From Massospora cicadina (Eukaryota; Entomophthoromycota; Entomophthoromycetes; Entomophthorales; Entomophthoraceae): a stretch of 64,000 nt of DNA. The DNA is taken from positions 19,030 through 83,029 of the forward strand of contig JAKSZP010009607.1 of assembly GCA_022478985.1 (NCBI GenBank), in the 5' to 3' direction. The position numbers were made by a program, and so were the translations under genes. The notes below the pieces were generated by a model. It did no database searches. It was not told the origin of the DNA and saw only the letters and a list, made by a program, of their open reading frames with translations. Below are positions 11,042 through 21,999 of the stretch, in pieces (the stretch's first letter is position 1; the number at the start of each line of letters is the position of its first letter).

Positions 11042-12080
11042 TCAGTGACGCATAGTTGCGATCTGATTTTGAAAGCGTCTTATTGAAATAAGACACGGGA
11101 TGATTAACCCCATTTTCATCAATTGAGCCAAGATAGCTCTAACGGCGTAGTCAGAGACATCATTAATTAACGTGAAGGATTTGTCATAGTCAGGGTGGCG
11201 GAGGATCACCCATTGTTGTAGCAAATTCTTCAGGGTCTCAAACGCAGCCTTTTTTCCGCACTCCAATGGAATGGTGTGCTCTTAGCTAGGAGGCGGACGT
11301 GGAGCTCACTGAGATAGGCGAATCTGGGGATGAATTGATGGTGATACCCCGTCATGCCTAAAAATACTTGGATGTCATGAATGGTTTTAGGTGAAGGCAT
11401 TTTTGATATTGCTTTTACCTTGTCTTGGAGGGGTTGAATCCCACCTTGAGAGGTAGCATGCCCACGGAAATCCAGCTTCTTCTGGAAGAACGTGCATTTG
11501 GAGGGCTTCAGCTTGATTTTAGATGCACACAAGCGTTGGAACACTTCCTTTAGGTGCGTGAGGTGCTCATTGAAGATCTTGGAGAGAACTAGATGTCATC
11601 GAGAAAGACAATCACAAAGCTCAGCTTAAAGTCCTGAATAATGTGATCCATCGCCTACTGGAAGGTTTAAGGCTCATTACACAACCCTTGAGGTAGCCAA
11701 GTGGGTTGGAACAAACCCTCACTGCAGATAAGGGCATACTTCTCCTGATCCTGTGGAGAAAGATCCATCCTCAAGTACCTGCTAGCCAAGTCCATAGCGA
11801 AAAGAAATTTAGACCCAAAGAGTTGGGCTAGAGCATCATCAATGCGAGGGATAGGTAACTATCTTTCTTCATAAGGTTTTTTAATTTGTGGTAGTCCATA
11901 AATACCCAATGACCTCCATTTTTCATCTTTATCCGTAGAAGAGGGGACAACCAAGGGCTTTGTGAAGGCATCAGCAACCCAGCGTCCAGCAGCTGTTTCA
12001 GCTCCGCCTGCATCTGTAACTCCACATTTTTGGATTTGCGGTAGGGTTTGGAGCAGATGGGTTGAGCAACCCAACGTCAA
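11042..12080 (-). pseudogene. Reverse transcriptase and RNase H of element B
   Basis: Minus-strand frames give, in order, the polymerase N-terminus (11828-12080, with L-L-D-A-G-L-L-M-P-S and a degraded M-D-Y-H-K-L), the catalytic loop at 11594-11605 which still reads F-L-D-D, the thumb/connection (11230-11544: K-C-T-F-F-Q-K-K-L-D-F-R-G-H, then V-F-L-G-M-T-G-Y), and the start of RNase H (11042-11266, S-D-Y-A-V-R-A-I-L). Frame changes and stops separate the parts. Further RNase H remnants continue down to about 10850. The protein would copy the element RNA into DNA and degrade the template. Confidence 0.75.
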
Positions 12081-12148
12081 TTTTATGAGTCCAACCCTTC
12101 ATGAGCCCATATTCAGTGTCATAATTGGAGAAAATGTCGCTGTAGGCC

Positions 12149-12553
12149 TCAAGATGGGTGTGGACTTTTATCCAGCTCAGCTGGAGTTAGTTCATTGGAG
12201 ATATAAATGGAAAATAGGGTACATAAAGACTGGTTGTCAGGTAAGCCCATATCCGCCATAGACCTAATACAGTAAAACTGTTTTATTACCTCAAGGGGAA
12301 TCAGCACGCCTCTTCCAACCTCCTGATGCTTTTTTACAACCATATCCTTCTTGGTGAGATTCCCTAGCAGGAGGTTAACAGGTCGTTGATAGGCGGGGTC
12401 TAGCACGTCTGGCAAAAATCTGGGCTCCAAAGGACTAACTCTGTTAATTAGTTGCAGAAGGCAGTTGTGTGGGATTTGCAAGGTAATCTTTGTGTCAACT
12501 ACCCTTTGTTCCCCAGCCTTGATGACCACCTCTTCTTTCATGTTAGATGACAT
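12149..12553 (-). pseudogene. Linker between protease and reverse transcriptase of element B
   Basis: This 134-codon open frame on the minus strand lies between the protease (13.6-13.9 kb) and the polymerase (12.1 kb). It has V-V-I-K-A-G-E-Q-R-V-V-D-T, resembling the region just before the polymerase in Ty3/gypsy polyproteins, and a V-D-L-P-like P-V-N-L-L-L-G segment. It is cut from the protease by the oppositely oriented LTR at 12570-13419. No catalytic motif is visible. Confidence 0.55.
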
Positions 12554-12569
12554 AATTTAGGGGACTAAC

Positions 12570-13419
12570 TGTAAGGATCAAGTTGATCGTCAGGAAGCCA
12601 AGAAGTTGAAGTTGGCAGGCCTTTCTGACCTCAAACTTACCCTGGACTAAAGCTGTGTTAAAAAGATATATGCCCAGGTTGGTTCTGGGGATGTGTGAGA
12701 AGTTCATCCCTGCGTTACAGCAGGGGCGTTAAAATGTACCAGTTATAAGATTAATAGTTATGGTTAGCTTTAGCTTCTCAGAGATTGAGGTTTCAAAGCC
12801 CTTTTTACTAAAAATTTCCAACTTGGGTTGGTTTTGGCTTCAATCACTCGAGTTTAGTTGATTTCTAAGTATAGCACCCTGTTGGATGGAAGCGAGCACT
12901 TATTGGTGCACCTGGGCTTAGCAAAATTTCCACCAATTGATGGTTCCCCCACCACTGCTTAAGTATGATTCCTTGATGCCAACCTTCCTTGTTAATCATC
13001 TTCCCTTTAATAAAAATCCCGTTAGTTCACATTTTTTATGTTAAATTGGGTAGCATGTGCACGGATCTCTTTGGGGAGGTCTCTAACAACATCAGACATT
13101 ATATTTGCACAAAAGAATGATCAAAGTTGATGCACCTCTGGGACACCCTGGTCCTCTTCAGAATGAGGCACCCAAGCCCTTCAGCCCAGATCACCACTTG
13201 GATATGGACTCCTCTTTGGGGTCCACCCAAGCTTTGGTGTTTGTTTTCTTCTCATCAATATATATTGTGATGAACACCCTTGCCCTGTGTATCTTTAGCT
13301 ATAGCACCCTCTGCAGTACTATCTTTTTAATACTACTGATGACGAGTTCCCTGGTGTTGTGGCTGTGCACCGCGCACCACCTCACTTGGAACTGGAGAGT
13401 TATAGACGCTCTCTTGACA
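12570..13419 (+). repeat. Solo LTR of family 1 inserted in element B, opposite orientation
   Basis: Starts tgtaaggatc and ends tcttgaca, and aligns with the 3' LTR of element N (361-1175) throughout. Pol of element B runs on the minus strand on both sides, so this 850-bp block is an insertion of the opposite orientation. No internal retrotransposon sequence accompanies it, as expected when two LTRs of one element recombine. The five flanking bases (ctaac before, tcttc after) do not match, which may be decay or a boundary error of a few bases. Confidence 0.7.
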
Positions 13420-13935
13420 TCTTCAGAAGAATAGAAGGGGATTCCCTCCAGGGCGTCACTGATTGAGGCAACATTTTTGTATGTAAGCATGCTTTGGTAT
13501 AATTTAATATAAGGCGGAAAAGGGTTAATTAACTGTGCAAACATAATTTTTTTATTAAGCTCCTCATTGGCCAAAATCAGGGGAACCTCGCAGTTAAGAA
13601 GGGAGAGATAACCCTTCTTTAAGTAATAATCACTTCATATTCAAGAATGAACTGAGTACCAATAAGTATATCTTAAATATTGTTAGCCATGGCCACCGCT
13701 GGAGCTGCAAGATGAACTTTCCCAAAACGAATGGGCAGAGAAGAGTATGCCACGATGGCGCAGGTGTTATTTGGGCCTGCAGTTCCAAATTCTTGATTGT
13801 ATTTGAGGTTGGGAGCCAGTTTAATTTTTTTGTGAGCTTTAATGACACACCGTTCACTGGGGACTCAGTGTCAAGAATATCCCTAACCTGCAATCCATTT
13901 ACAACGACCTCCACCTTGGTTAATGATCCCTCCAA
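13420..13935 (-). pseudogene. Aspartic protease of element B
   Basis: Frame 13630-13935 on the minus strand carries V-R-D-I-L-D-T-E-S-P-V-N-G-V-S, a retroelement protease active site in which the glycine of D-T-G/S is replaced by glutamate. The downstream frame 13299-13574 continues the protease tail until the inserted LTR at 13419. In an intact element it would mature the Gag-Pol polyprotein. The substituted active-site glycine and the frame break argue that it is dead. Confidence 0.65.
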
Positions 13936-14159
13936 GTTGGGGGAAAGAGCGAGGACCTCTTTTAGATGAAAAGTAGAGGCAAGTCTTTTAGCGTTCTCAG
14001 GGTATTTCTACTGGATAGACTGCAGGGTATGAACAACTGATAGGTCAAATCAAGGTGGAAATGAGCTGGTCACCTTCACTGGCAGTGTCAATAACCGTAA
14101 AAACTCCTCAACACTTGGCGGAGATAAGCTTGGTGGAAGATCCTACCCATGTCCACTAT

Positions 14160-15420
14160 ATTAGGGTTCAACCTATCGGGTATCTCCACTTCACCTGGGG
14201 CTCCTAAGACATAGTGACCAACATTTTCACAACTTCAATCAGATTCGTCGTCAGAGGGATTCTCAATGCATGAAAAAGATTCCAAAGCTTGTGAGGTAAG
14301 GTCAGGGCTTCCCTTGTTGCAGGGGAGGTCCTGGGGCATTCAAATAACCTGGGTAACCTTTTGTGGAGATGTTTTAATGGGCATGGCTTTACATTTAGCC
14401 GTTGACGTAGGGGGTTTGGGCTGCCCCATAGTTAAAGGTTTTGAGCTAGAGATGGCCAAAGGAGATGTCAAGTGGGATAGAGATATTGCCTTGGCATTAT
14501 TTGACAATTGAGGCACTTTGGAAGGCCGCTCTGATGAAAGAGGAGAGCAGGGCAAAGTGAAACTAACTTCACCACCTGTACTTTGGGATCTAAAGATGGA
14601 GGGGAGCGCTGCCCCGTCGCTGCTAGTATCCTATGCCTATCTTCACAGTGGGGAGGAATATCTCGTTGCGGCAGCTCAGCAGGAGTAGATTTTCATTGGG
14701 AGACAGTCATAGAAGAGGTTGGAGGGATTATAGTAGATTTTTGCCTCAGAGCTTCTTGCATAGTATCACTTTCAAAATAGTCAGCCGCCACTAACAAGGC
14801 CTCCTTGATAACCTGTATATTTTGGAGGAGCGCTTGACAGCAGAGATATGCATTGCCAAAGAAGAATGAGACGCCAATCCATCCAAAGCAGCAGGAATAA
14901 CATCGTCAAGATGGAGCATTTTGGCCAACAACAAAGGTTGAGCTTCATTAAAGAATCGCTCAACAAAAGAGGTGATTGACTATCCCTCTTTCAGACCAAG
15001 GCACATATAAGCCTGTTTTTGTCTTTGCAAGCTCTGCGTGGACCAAAATCCTCAATGAGCGCTTTCTTTACCTTGGACCAAGTTCTAAGGGTTCCATATA
15101 AGATACCATCACCTCTTGAGTAAAGTGGCTGAGACAGGAGAGGATGTGCTTTACTTTTTGTGGAATGGTTGCCCCTTCCATAACAGCCTCATACACATAG
15201 AGAAATGAGGCAATGTTACCCTCACCTGGGGTAAATTTATCTCGGAAAGGGGGTTTAGCAATAATTGGAGAAGCCTCATGAGAGGGTTGGCATATGCACT
15301 GTTTGATGGTTTCAAGTCAAGATAGAGCGCATCTAACTGCTGAGCCAAAACATCTAGCCAAGATAGAGGCAGTGGGGAGGTTACAAGGGTTTATTACCCA
15401 ACACCCTCCATTTTTGATAA
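14160..15420 (-). pseudogene. Gag of element B
   Basis: On the minus strand, 15348-14980 reads in two or three frames as a retrotransposon Gag core, with a F-x-P-x-x-G-N-I-x-S-F-L-Y-like stretch near 15230-15190 followed by H-I-L-S-C-L-S-H. Further on, 14555-14340 is rich in Pro, Ser and Lys, as in the Gag tail. No clear C-x2-C-x4-H-x4-C zinc knuckle was found. Gag builds the particle in which reverse transcription happens. Stops at many points make this a relic. Confidence 0.5.
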
Positions 15421-15539
15421 ATGATTTGTGGTGGACTACCCTAGTAGTGAGAAGCACTTGTTGTATTTTAGGCTTTTAAGTTTCTCGCTGGTGCGTTTTG
15501 AACCTAAATCCCAACAAATTTTTGCAGGAGAAATCTGAT

Positions 15540-16193
15540 TATCTACTGCGGGGATAAATAATTATTGGTATTATTTGACCACTTTATAATAACTAAATAA
15601 TAATAAAGTAACTAAAAAGTTTAGTTTTTATATAAAGTTTTTATTAGCAGCCGCCTGGGGGTTAAGAAGTGACCCCTCTCAATATCTTGATGCTTGATAT
15701 TAGTTGTGTTGAAGCTTAAAGATTGGATTAGCTTAGTAATGTACAAATTAGGAATTTAGGGTTTCGACCTAAAGACCTCACAAAACTCGCTTCACTTCAA
15801 TAGAATAGCCAATGAAGGGTTAATAGTAAGTAAGTTTATATTGTTAGGAGAGAAGTTTATATATCTGAACCAATCATTGTGGGGAAAATTTTTACACCTA
15901 TTGACCCCCTTTAAGGCTATAAAAGGGGTGGTCCCCGCATAGGTGGTTTAAATAAAATGATTAATGGGATGGGGGAACCTCGGATGGACTCCCCTGATTC
16001 TGCCACTTATAGGTGCAATCTGACTACCTAAACTCATGCTACCTTGCTAAGTATTATTAATAATAGTATTGCACTGATTCAAAGGGTTCTACCAAGAATT
16101 GGCCAAGGTCTTTTGGCCAATTTTGTCCTTATTTTTGTCCTTATTTTGAACCAAAACACTCTTATTACATAATCAGACTTGTAATTGTCTGAC
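15540..16193 (-). repeat. 5' LTR of element B
   Basis: The upper edge is firm: on the minus strand it starts TGTCAGACAATTACAAGT at 16193, shared with the 3' copy at 9573. A tttatagcc stretch near 15920 on the minus strand may be a TATA-like box. The lower edge, where gag's leader begins, is only approximate because the 3' copy is truncated after 59 bp. A direct doubling of aataaggac lies near 16130. Confidence 0.55.
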
Positions 16194-16864
16194 AGAATTT
16201 AAAAGAAAAACTCAAACTGGTGCTTTCTGCAAGGTCCCTTCCATGGCTACCTTGTGAAAACATATCATAAAAATGGACAATACTAGCAATAAGAAAATGA
16301 GTATACACCAAAGGGTCAGCTCAATAAGTCAAGATGCAACATTCTTTAATTTAATTGAACAGGCCCAATTGTATGAAGAATTGTTGGGTGAAGAGGCCTA
16401 CCACCTTGCTTGGCTCACAAACTTCCTGATAAGATTTTCTCAAATCAAGGATACATTTAATAATTAGAAATTTATTTACCAGAGGATTGAACAAGATATC
16501 AGTGAAATCTGACGTCAAACTTACAAAGTAGCCTTAAATTAGGACGTGAAGTTAAAAACATACCTCCTTATAATCATATCTTTATGGCTTTTCCCACTGT
16601 AGAGAGCAAAAACAACAACTCTGAAGTGAGCAGAATAATTTTATTACTATTTACAAGGATAAAGTTAGTTTGACCCAGCAAAGTTCCATAGCGCTATCTC
16701 CAGTATACTTTACTGAAGAGCTTTGAGAAGAACTTGAGCCCACTACAGCTGACAAATCATATATTACTGATGCTAAAGTTCAAGAAAATTTTGAATTTCT
16801 TGTTTGGCCAAGAAGAATCACTTGATGTGCCAGATATAGTATCAGGACCAAATTATTGTCTCAC

Positions 16865-17215
16865 CTTTTGTTTCCCAATGCTCTTTGCTGCTATGACGCC
16901 AAAGTTGAATCAACTCATTTGAATGTCTTGGTGCCCCTTTTTTCCCTCTGCGCGGATGCTCCTCATTGTTCTAGCACTGAAATCAGTACAAGAAACCAAA
17001 ATTCTCAGCACTTTCTTTGTCTCCCAATGCCAAAGCTCCTTGCTGCCTAACACTAAAGTTGAAGCCACTGAAAACCAGCAAGAAAATGCTTATTTTAATT
17101 TTGGGGCTGTGCCAGATTTTCCCAATGAACTAAATGAAGCAGCTAAAACAACTGACTGTCTCGCCGCTCTGTTTCCTGACGCCAAAGCTTACAGCTGCTC
17201 ATCCAAGCTAGCTGA
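16865..17215 (+). repeat. Degenerate tandem units of about 70-80 bp
   Basis: A motif of the type ttcccaatgc...gccaaagttgaa recurs at about 16,869, 17,021 and 17,169, with weaker units at 16,939 and 17,119. In the shifting + frames it gives repeated short segments like F-P-D-A-K-A. Copies are poorly matched, so the unit length is approximate. Confidence 0.35.
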
Positions 17216-18528
17216 ACCAAATATGATTTGGCTCTAAATTTATTTCCTTGGTTAAGACAATTCGAAAATCTCAACAAATTCCTTGATTTAGCTAAGCAAG
17301 ACCCTTGAGACCAAATTACCCTTTTCTACCACTATTCTTTTTATTTTATATGAGGTGGGCTGACCTGAGGATGATACTGCACCGATTGAGGGAAAATCAA
17401 ATGAATGGGAAAGGAGGATAAATTCTGGAAAACCTCCATGCACGACGTATGATAGGCCAGGAACTCCAAGACCATCTTTGCTATTCGCTATCCTGGTTTA
17501 GGGCTTTGGTGCGCAACGCCAACACAGTCATAGTCATCCCCTACCCAAAGTTCCTCTACCAGAATTGAATTCAGGGAGGCAGCGGTAGAGGTCCCTATTC
17601 TACCACTGGGGTATCATCCCCTCCTATCACTAATCTAAAATGAAACTTTTTAATGTCATTATTTTTTATTTTTTACTAAAAACTTTAGATTTTTTGCCAA
17701 CGTCATCATATTAACATTTCCTGATAAAACTAAAAACAATTCTAGAATTTTTTAATAAGTTGCCTCCAAACTGCCTTTTTACTTTTACGCAAAGAAGTGC
17801 TCTGAGCCTGTTACCCTTGTTACATGATTTATTTGTTGACTTTACGATTTCTTATATGGTGACTGATCATGCCTATAGAAACATTTACAAGCTGCTCAGC
17901 TTCTATCTTGAATTTAGGTGAGGCCAAAATCAAAAACTCCTCATCTTTGTGTTGGTTGGCCCATTTAACTCAACTGCTTTCCCCTTGCCATTTTTGACCC
18001 TTACTTTGGATAATTTCCTTTCAGAGCCCTCAATGTTTGTGAAATTTAATCTGATTTGGCAACAGTTTACCAAAACCTATCCTGTGAATATCTTCCATCT
18101 GCAATTATCTTGGGCCTCGAGAATCTAAAACTTCAGGCCAAATTCATTAATTTTAAATGACTTATTACAAGTTGTTTTCACATTTTTGATTATAAAAATT
18201 AACCACCCATTATAAAACTTAATTTTTGGCCTGGTCTCCAGTTACCAAGCATTCCCTTGCTTTTAAATATATCCTTTAAGTTCCTAAAGAGGATCCCAAA
18301 ATTTCTCCCTGTAATGGATCATTCTCTCCATCTCTGGTGCAGCTTTTAGACTCAACTGCAGGTTCAGTTGAAGATGTTTATACAGTATATTTTTACTGCT
18401 TTATTGTCATAATTGGTTTTCTCCCCTCTACTTCAACATTACTCCCATCTACCAGAAATAATAATGAGCAGCTAAGCACCTCTGTCCTTTGTCTATCTCA
18501 ATATTCAATCTGGTGCTTCAACTATCTT

Positions 18529-18555
18529 TTTTTTTTTTAGTACTAGATGGTCCCT
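18529..18555 (-). mobile_element. 27-bp LINE 3' tail insertion with 15-bp target duplication
   Basis: On the minus strand these bases read agggaccatctagtacta followed by nine or more A. The seventeen bases gggaccatctagtacta are identical to the last bases of the full-length LINE before its A tail (about 40,158-40,174). The 15 bases tgcttcaactatctt stand immediately on both sides (18514-18528 and 18556-18570). This is the signature of target-primed reverse transcription that stopped almost at once, leaving an extreme 5' truncation. Confidence 0.85.
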
Positions 18556-18967
18556 TGCTTCAACTATCTTGGCAAGAATGTGTACCACTTTAAGAATTGC
18601 AACGCTGAGCTCTATTTTATAGACTAGGCTAAAACTGAATATCATTTATCCTCACACTCAGCTCTTACATTTTAATGACAAAACGAAAGTTGACATTTCT
18701 AAGCGGGGTGGATTAACCAAACCTTGGGATTCCCACCTCTTTAAAATCAAATTTTTCCAGGTGAATAAAATTTATGTGATATACCGTCATACCATTGACT
18801 GCCTACAAATTTTGAGACTGAGATCCAACTTTTACTTTCTAGGCCTACACTTAACTCAACTATCTTGGGTTATCACCTCCATCCCAACTTTGGTAGTTAA
18901 TACACTTATAAGGTTGGCCAACACTGGCAAAACCATTTTCACCCTCCGTCAAGGCTTGAAGGGGTAT

Positions 18968-19257
18968 TGTCAGGATTTGAAATAGTAGATGTGAAGCCTT
19001 GACCTTGGGCTTGCAATGTATCTCTTTATTTAGGCAATTTTGGCCTATATTTCTATTATTTATTTGGCAATAAATGCTTTATCAGGATTAAGGCCTGAGA
19101 TTAATAACCTTATTTCTCATAGCATTATATGTTTAATATTTTCAAATTACAGTTAAAAATTTGGGATAAATAACCTTTTAATGCTCCACTGGCTGATATA
19201 TAGGGAAGGATGCCTGAAGAAACATAATATTATCTTGATACGAAGATCAAAGTTACA
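18968..19257 (+). repeat. LTR-like direct repeat, copy 2 (family F)
   Basis: It begins tgtcagga right after a purine-rich gaaggggtat and ends ttaca, matching 2683-2977 along its length in the same orientation. The preceding purine run makes this copy look like a 3' LTR. With the copy at 2.7 kb it may form an LTR pair separated by 16 kb of later insertions. Flanking 5-mers do not match (gaagc at the far left, actag here). Confidence 0.6.
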
Positions 19258-19640
19258 ACTAGTGTTCCACTCCTTCATTCACACCTTCAACCCCCTTATT
19301 CCACATTATGCTTTAACACCTATCGGCTTCCCAATGGCAGATAATGGAAACCACTTAAATATGTTACTTCTATTAATCTTAGTCCAGCTCTTAACAATGA
19401 AGCCTGATCTACTTCAACTCTGAACCTGGATTGTGCCATTACCTCCTACATTCCCAAAATCTACTCAGCCTTTACACAAAGTATACGCCTATCTCTTATC
19501 ATATAGAAATCCCCTCTTTTATTTTATTTTATTCTTGATTCATTCTGGTACTATTTAAAGTACTTTTTAATTTTTAATGAAGTTACGCTTTATCTAATAC
19601 ATCTTTTGTCGTTCACCTTTCCATAGTTTTACCTAGATTT
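19258..19640. other. No recognisable feature
   Basis: About 380 bases without a conserved open frame, known motif or clear repeat on either strand. It lies between the 290-bp LTR-like repeat and a short tandem array. Confidence 0.4.
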
Positions 19641-19830
19641 TGCCTGCACGTTAAGAAGAGATCTTGCCTGCACCATAAGCAGATATCTACCCGCATTTTT
19701 AACAGAAATCTTCTTGCAAAATCTTCTATTAAGCTAAGAGATTGCCTAGCCCTGACTAGAAGTTTATCCCGCTTGATTAGCAGATTTGCCTTTGCAACGA
19801 CTTCTTTTCTGCCAAGAGATTGCCCCAGAG
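19640..19830. repeat. Degenerate tandem repeat of about 23 bp
   Basis: About seven units with the loose consensus ttaagcagagatcttgcctgc follow each other, for example around 19,650, 19,672, 19,695, 19,725, 19,752 and 19,775. The units vary in length (about 22-33 bp) and sequence but keep a gatct/gattgcc-like core. Both strands stay open across much of it (minus frame 19613-19834), which is a side effect of the repeat and not evidence of a gene. Confidence 0.5.
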
Positions 19831-20039
19831 ACATAAATTCTACTAGGATATTCCCCTGGTGCTATTAAGAATAATAATTTTTTTACCTTCAAAGGAATCA
19901 TCTTATAAATTTGAAGAAAACTTAAAGAAGCCATGGGCGCCTTTTTGTGGAGGAAGATACCCTTCTATTTCTAGTAAAACTTGTGATGTTTGTTATTGAC
20001 CTTCCTCTAGGTCCTTCCAGAGTGTGCCCCATGCTCTGA

Positions 20040-20530
20040 GCATCATTACTTACCTGAAGCTTATCTATCAGTTTGTGAGAGGCATTTCAGATGGCGGTGA
20101 ACACGTTTGGAGCAACGTAGTTGCCATGTTGAGGCATCCAGCTCCTCTTTTGGAGTTTATCATTCCCAGGTCTCTGCATAGGAGGTTCAGGAGGTTGTTG
20201 CTCTTTCTAGGCTTATATATGATTTTGAAATCATACTACATCAGTTCGAGGTGCCACCAAGCCTGGCATTGGTTCATGCGCTTTGGGCTTTTGTAGAATT
20301 TGTGGTCGCAGTAGCATATTATAATTGAAATTGGGTGTCAGGAATACAGCAAGTGATGCTGACATTTCTTCAGGGCTGAGAGATTAGTCAGGAGCTTTTT
20401 ATTGTACAAAGGGTAGTTTATCTCTCTGAGCAGCTTTCTTCTACTAAAGTAGCTTACAGGTTGATCTACCCCATCTTACTCCTCCTGCAGAAGAGCCATC
20501 CCAATTGTGAAGCTCAAGGCATTGGTCTCC
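20040..20530 (-). pseudogene. RNase H of element E
   Basis: Minus-strand translation gives E-T-N-A-L-S-F-T-I-G-M-A-L-L-Q for the first acidic region, a Y-F-S-R segment, N-Y-P-L-Y-N-K-K-L-L around the expected catalytic glutamate (here changed), and a Y-D-F-K-I-I-Y-K-P tail that marks the end of the domain. Frame changes and stops break it. After it comes a linker through about 19,960 with no integrase. Confidence 0.65.
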
Positions 20531-20739
20531 ATCATAAAAGATCATCTGGCGTCAGGTGGACAAGTACAGTTGCATTCATAAGGATCTCCTTAATGGCTTA
20601 GATAGCAATGTACCCCTCATCTCCCCACTGGAATGGCACCTGCTATATCAGATGGGTCAAAGGAGCTGTGGTTTATAGATCGTTGGCAAATTGTTGCAGA
20701 ATGTTAAACACACTAAAAACTCATAACTCAAGCCCTATC

Positions 20740-21980
20740 TGTAGGGGATGTCCAAATAACTTCATTTTCTTCAATTGTTAGGGCATATGACTGTCCCTTT
20801 ATGAAAAATCTTCTTTCCTCATGAAAGAGACAGAGTCCTTGTTGAACTCACATTTTGATAGCTTTTAATGGAGGATTTTTGTCAAGAGCCTCCAGCACGC
20901 CCATAACGCCGCCCCTGTGCTCCTCTTTGGTTCTGAGGAATATGGGAATATCGTCCATGTATCCTACACTTCATTTTGTGATCAGGTTGCTAAAGACTTT
21001 GTCATTTGTATATTAGAATACCTTGGGGCACTCTTAACACCAAAAGACATCATCTTGTATATGAACACCCCAAGTGGCACATGAAGGCTGTGTATTGTTG
21101 TTGCTATGGAATCACTGGAGCTTGGTGAACGCTTTGGCCAGGTTCAGCTTAATGAATATCTGAATCCCATAAATCAATTGGGAGATGGACTCCCTCAGTG
21201 GATGGGATATGGTTCAGACTCAGTTATCATGTTCAACTGCTAGTAATCTACATATGATTTAAGCTCGCCACTTGATTTGGGAACCATGAATATGGGTGAA
21301 ACCATGGGAGACTTAGAGGGTACAATTATAAATCGTTCAGCATCTCTTTAACATACTCTTCCAGGGCTGCCTTCACATTTGGGATCAAGCAGTTGATGGG
21401 CAACCCTTTAGAAATTCCGCATCATTATTGAGCTTGAACTTAAAGGGGAAGGCACATGTGGTGAGGTTGATGGAGCGTTCTTCTTCTGGAACAGGTGGGA
21501 GTATTTTTTGAACTCTTCTGGGATTCCCATTACAAGTTTATGCCCAAGCACACCGTTCACCCATACTTCACTTCACCAGTGGTGAAGAAATCTTTTGCTA
21601 CTGGATGCTGATCTTTTTGGGTGCAGAATGAACAGGCGCTCTGTCAGACTAACTGAGGGGAGTACTTGTGCCACCACTTCATATCGAAGATTATGGGGTG
21701 AAGCAGGTTTCCAATAGTACTGACTGCTTCCTGAAACTTGTGAGCTCCTTGTTGTACCATCACCCGGGGCACAACTCCCCAATAAGCTACTGATTTGGAG
21801 GTGTCAGCTAGTGTAACATTTACCTTACATTTCATATCCAGTTTCATTCTTCATACCAACCCATCGTCTAGATAGATGTCCTCTTCCCCTGTGTCTAAAA
21901 GCCCAGAGTTTGTCCTCACCCCATATACTTATTTCCAACAATCTAAAATGGAAATGGACTTAAAGTTTTGATAAAAGATT
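20740..21980 (-). pseudogene. Protease and reverse transcriptase of element E
   Basis: The protease begins near 21,900 on the minus strand with L-D-T-G-E-E-D-I-Y, so the D-T-G active site is intact, and continues through frame 21644-21847. The polymerase follows: a M-V-P-K-S-S-G-E-L-K motif near 21,290, a degraded V-D-Y region, and the catalytic loop at 20950-20961, which still reads Y-M-D-D and continues I-P-I-F. This is one of the few Y-x-D-D loops in the window that is intact, although stops and frameshifts elsewhere disable the protein. Confidence 0.7.
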
Positions 21981-21999
21981 TACTTTTTTGACAGTTGAG

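Larger units (their letters stand above)
9515..16193 (-). mobile_element. Ty3/gypsy element B, minus strand
   Basis: The element is recognised by gag, protease, reverse transcriptase, RNase H and integrase in order on the minus strand. About 59 bp at its 3' end (9573-9515) repeat the start of its 5' LTR (16193-16135). Both start TGTCAGACAATTACAAGT on the minus strand. The 3' copy is preceded by a ttaaagggg purine run, the expected priming site for the second DNA strand. The 3' LTR is cut after 59 bp by the LTR of element A. A solo LTR at 12570-13419 interrupts pol. All open frames are broken. Confidence 0.75.
16194..18967 (+). other. Unassigned + strand region upstream of the second 290-bp repeat
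   Basis: Several short + strand frames lie here (16273-16467, 16734-16922, 16923-17237, 18337-18540, 18761-18985). None is recognised. The first begins with a plausible ATG after the edge of element B and could be the start of a Gag-like protein. The frames from 16.86 to 17.24 kb contain degenerate internal repeats. The region ends in gaaggggtat immediately before TGTCAGG, which looks like a 3' polypurine tract followed by an LTR, so the stretch may be the interior of a short or non-autonomous + strand element. I saw no polymerase or integrase motif. Confidence 0.35.
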
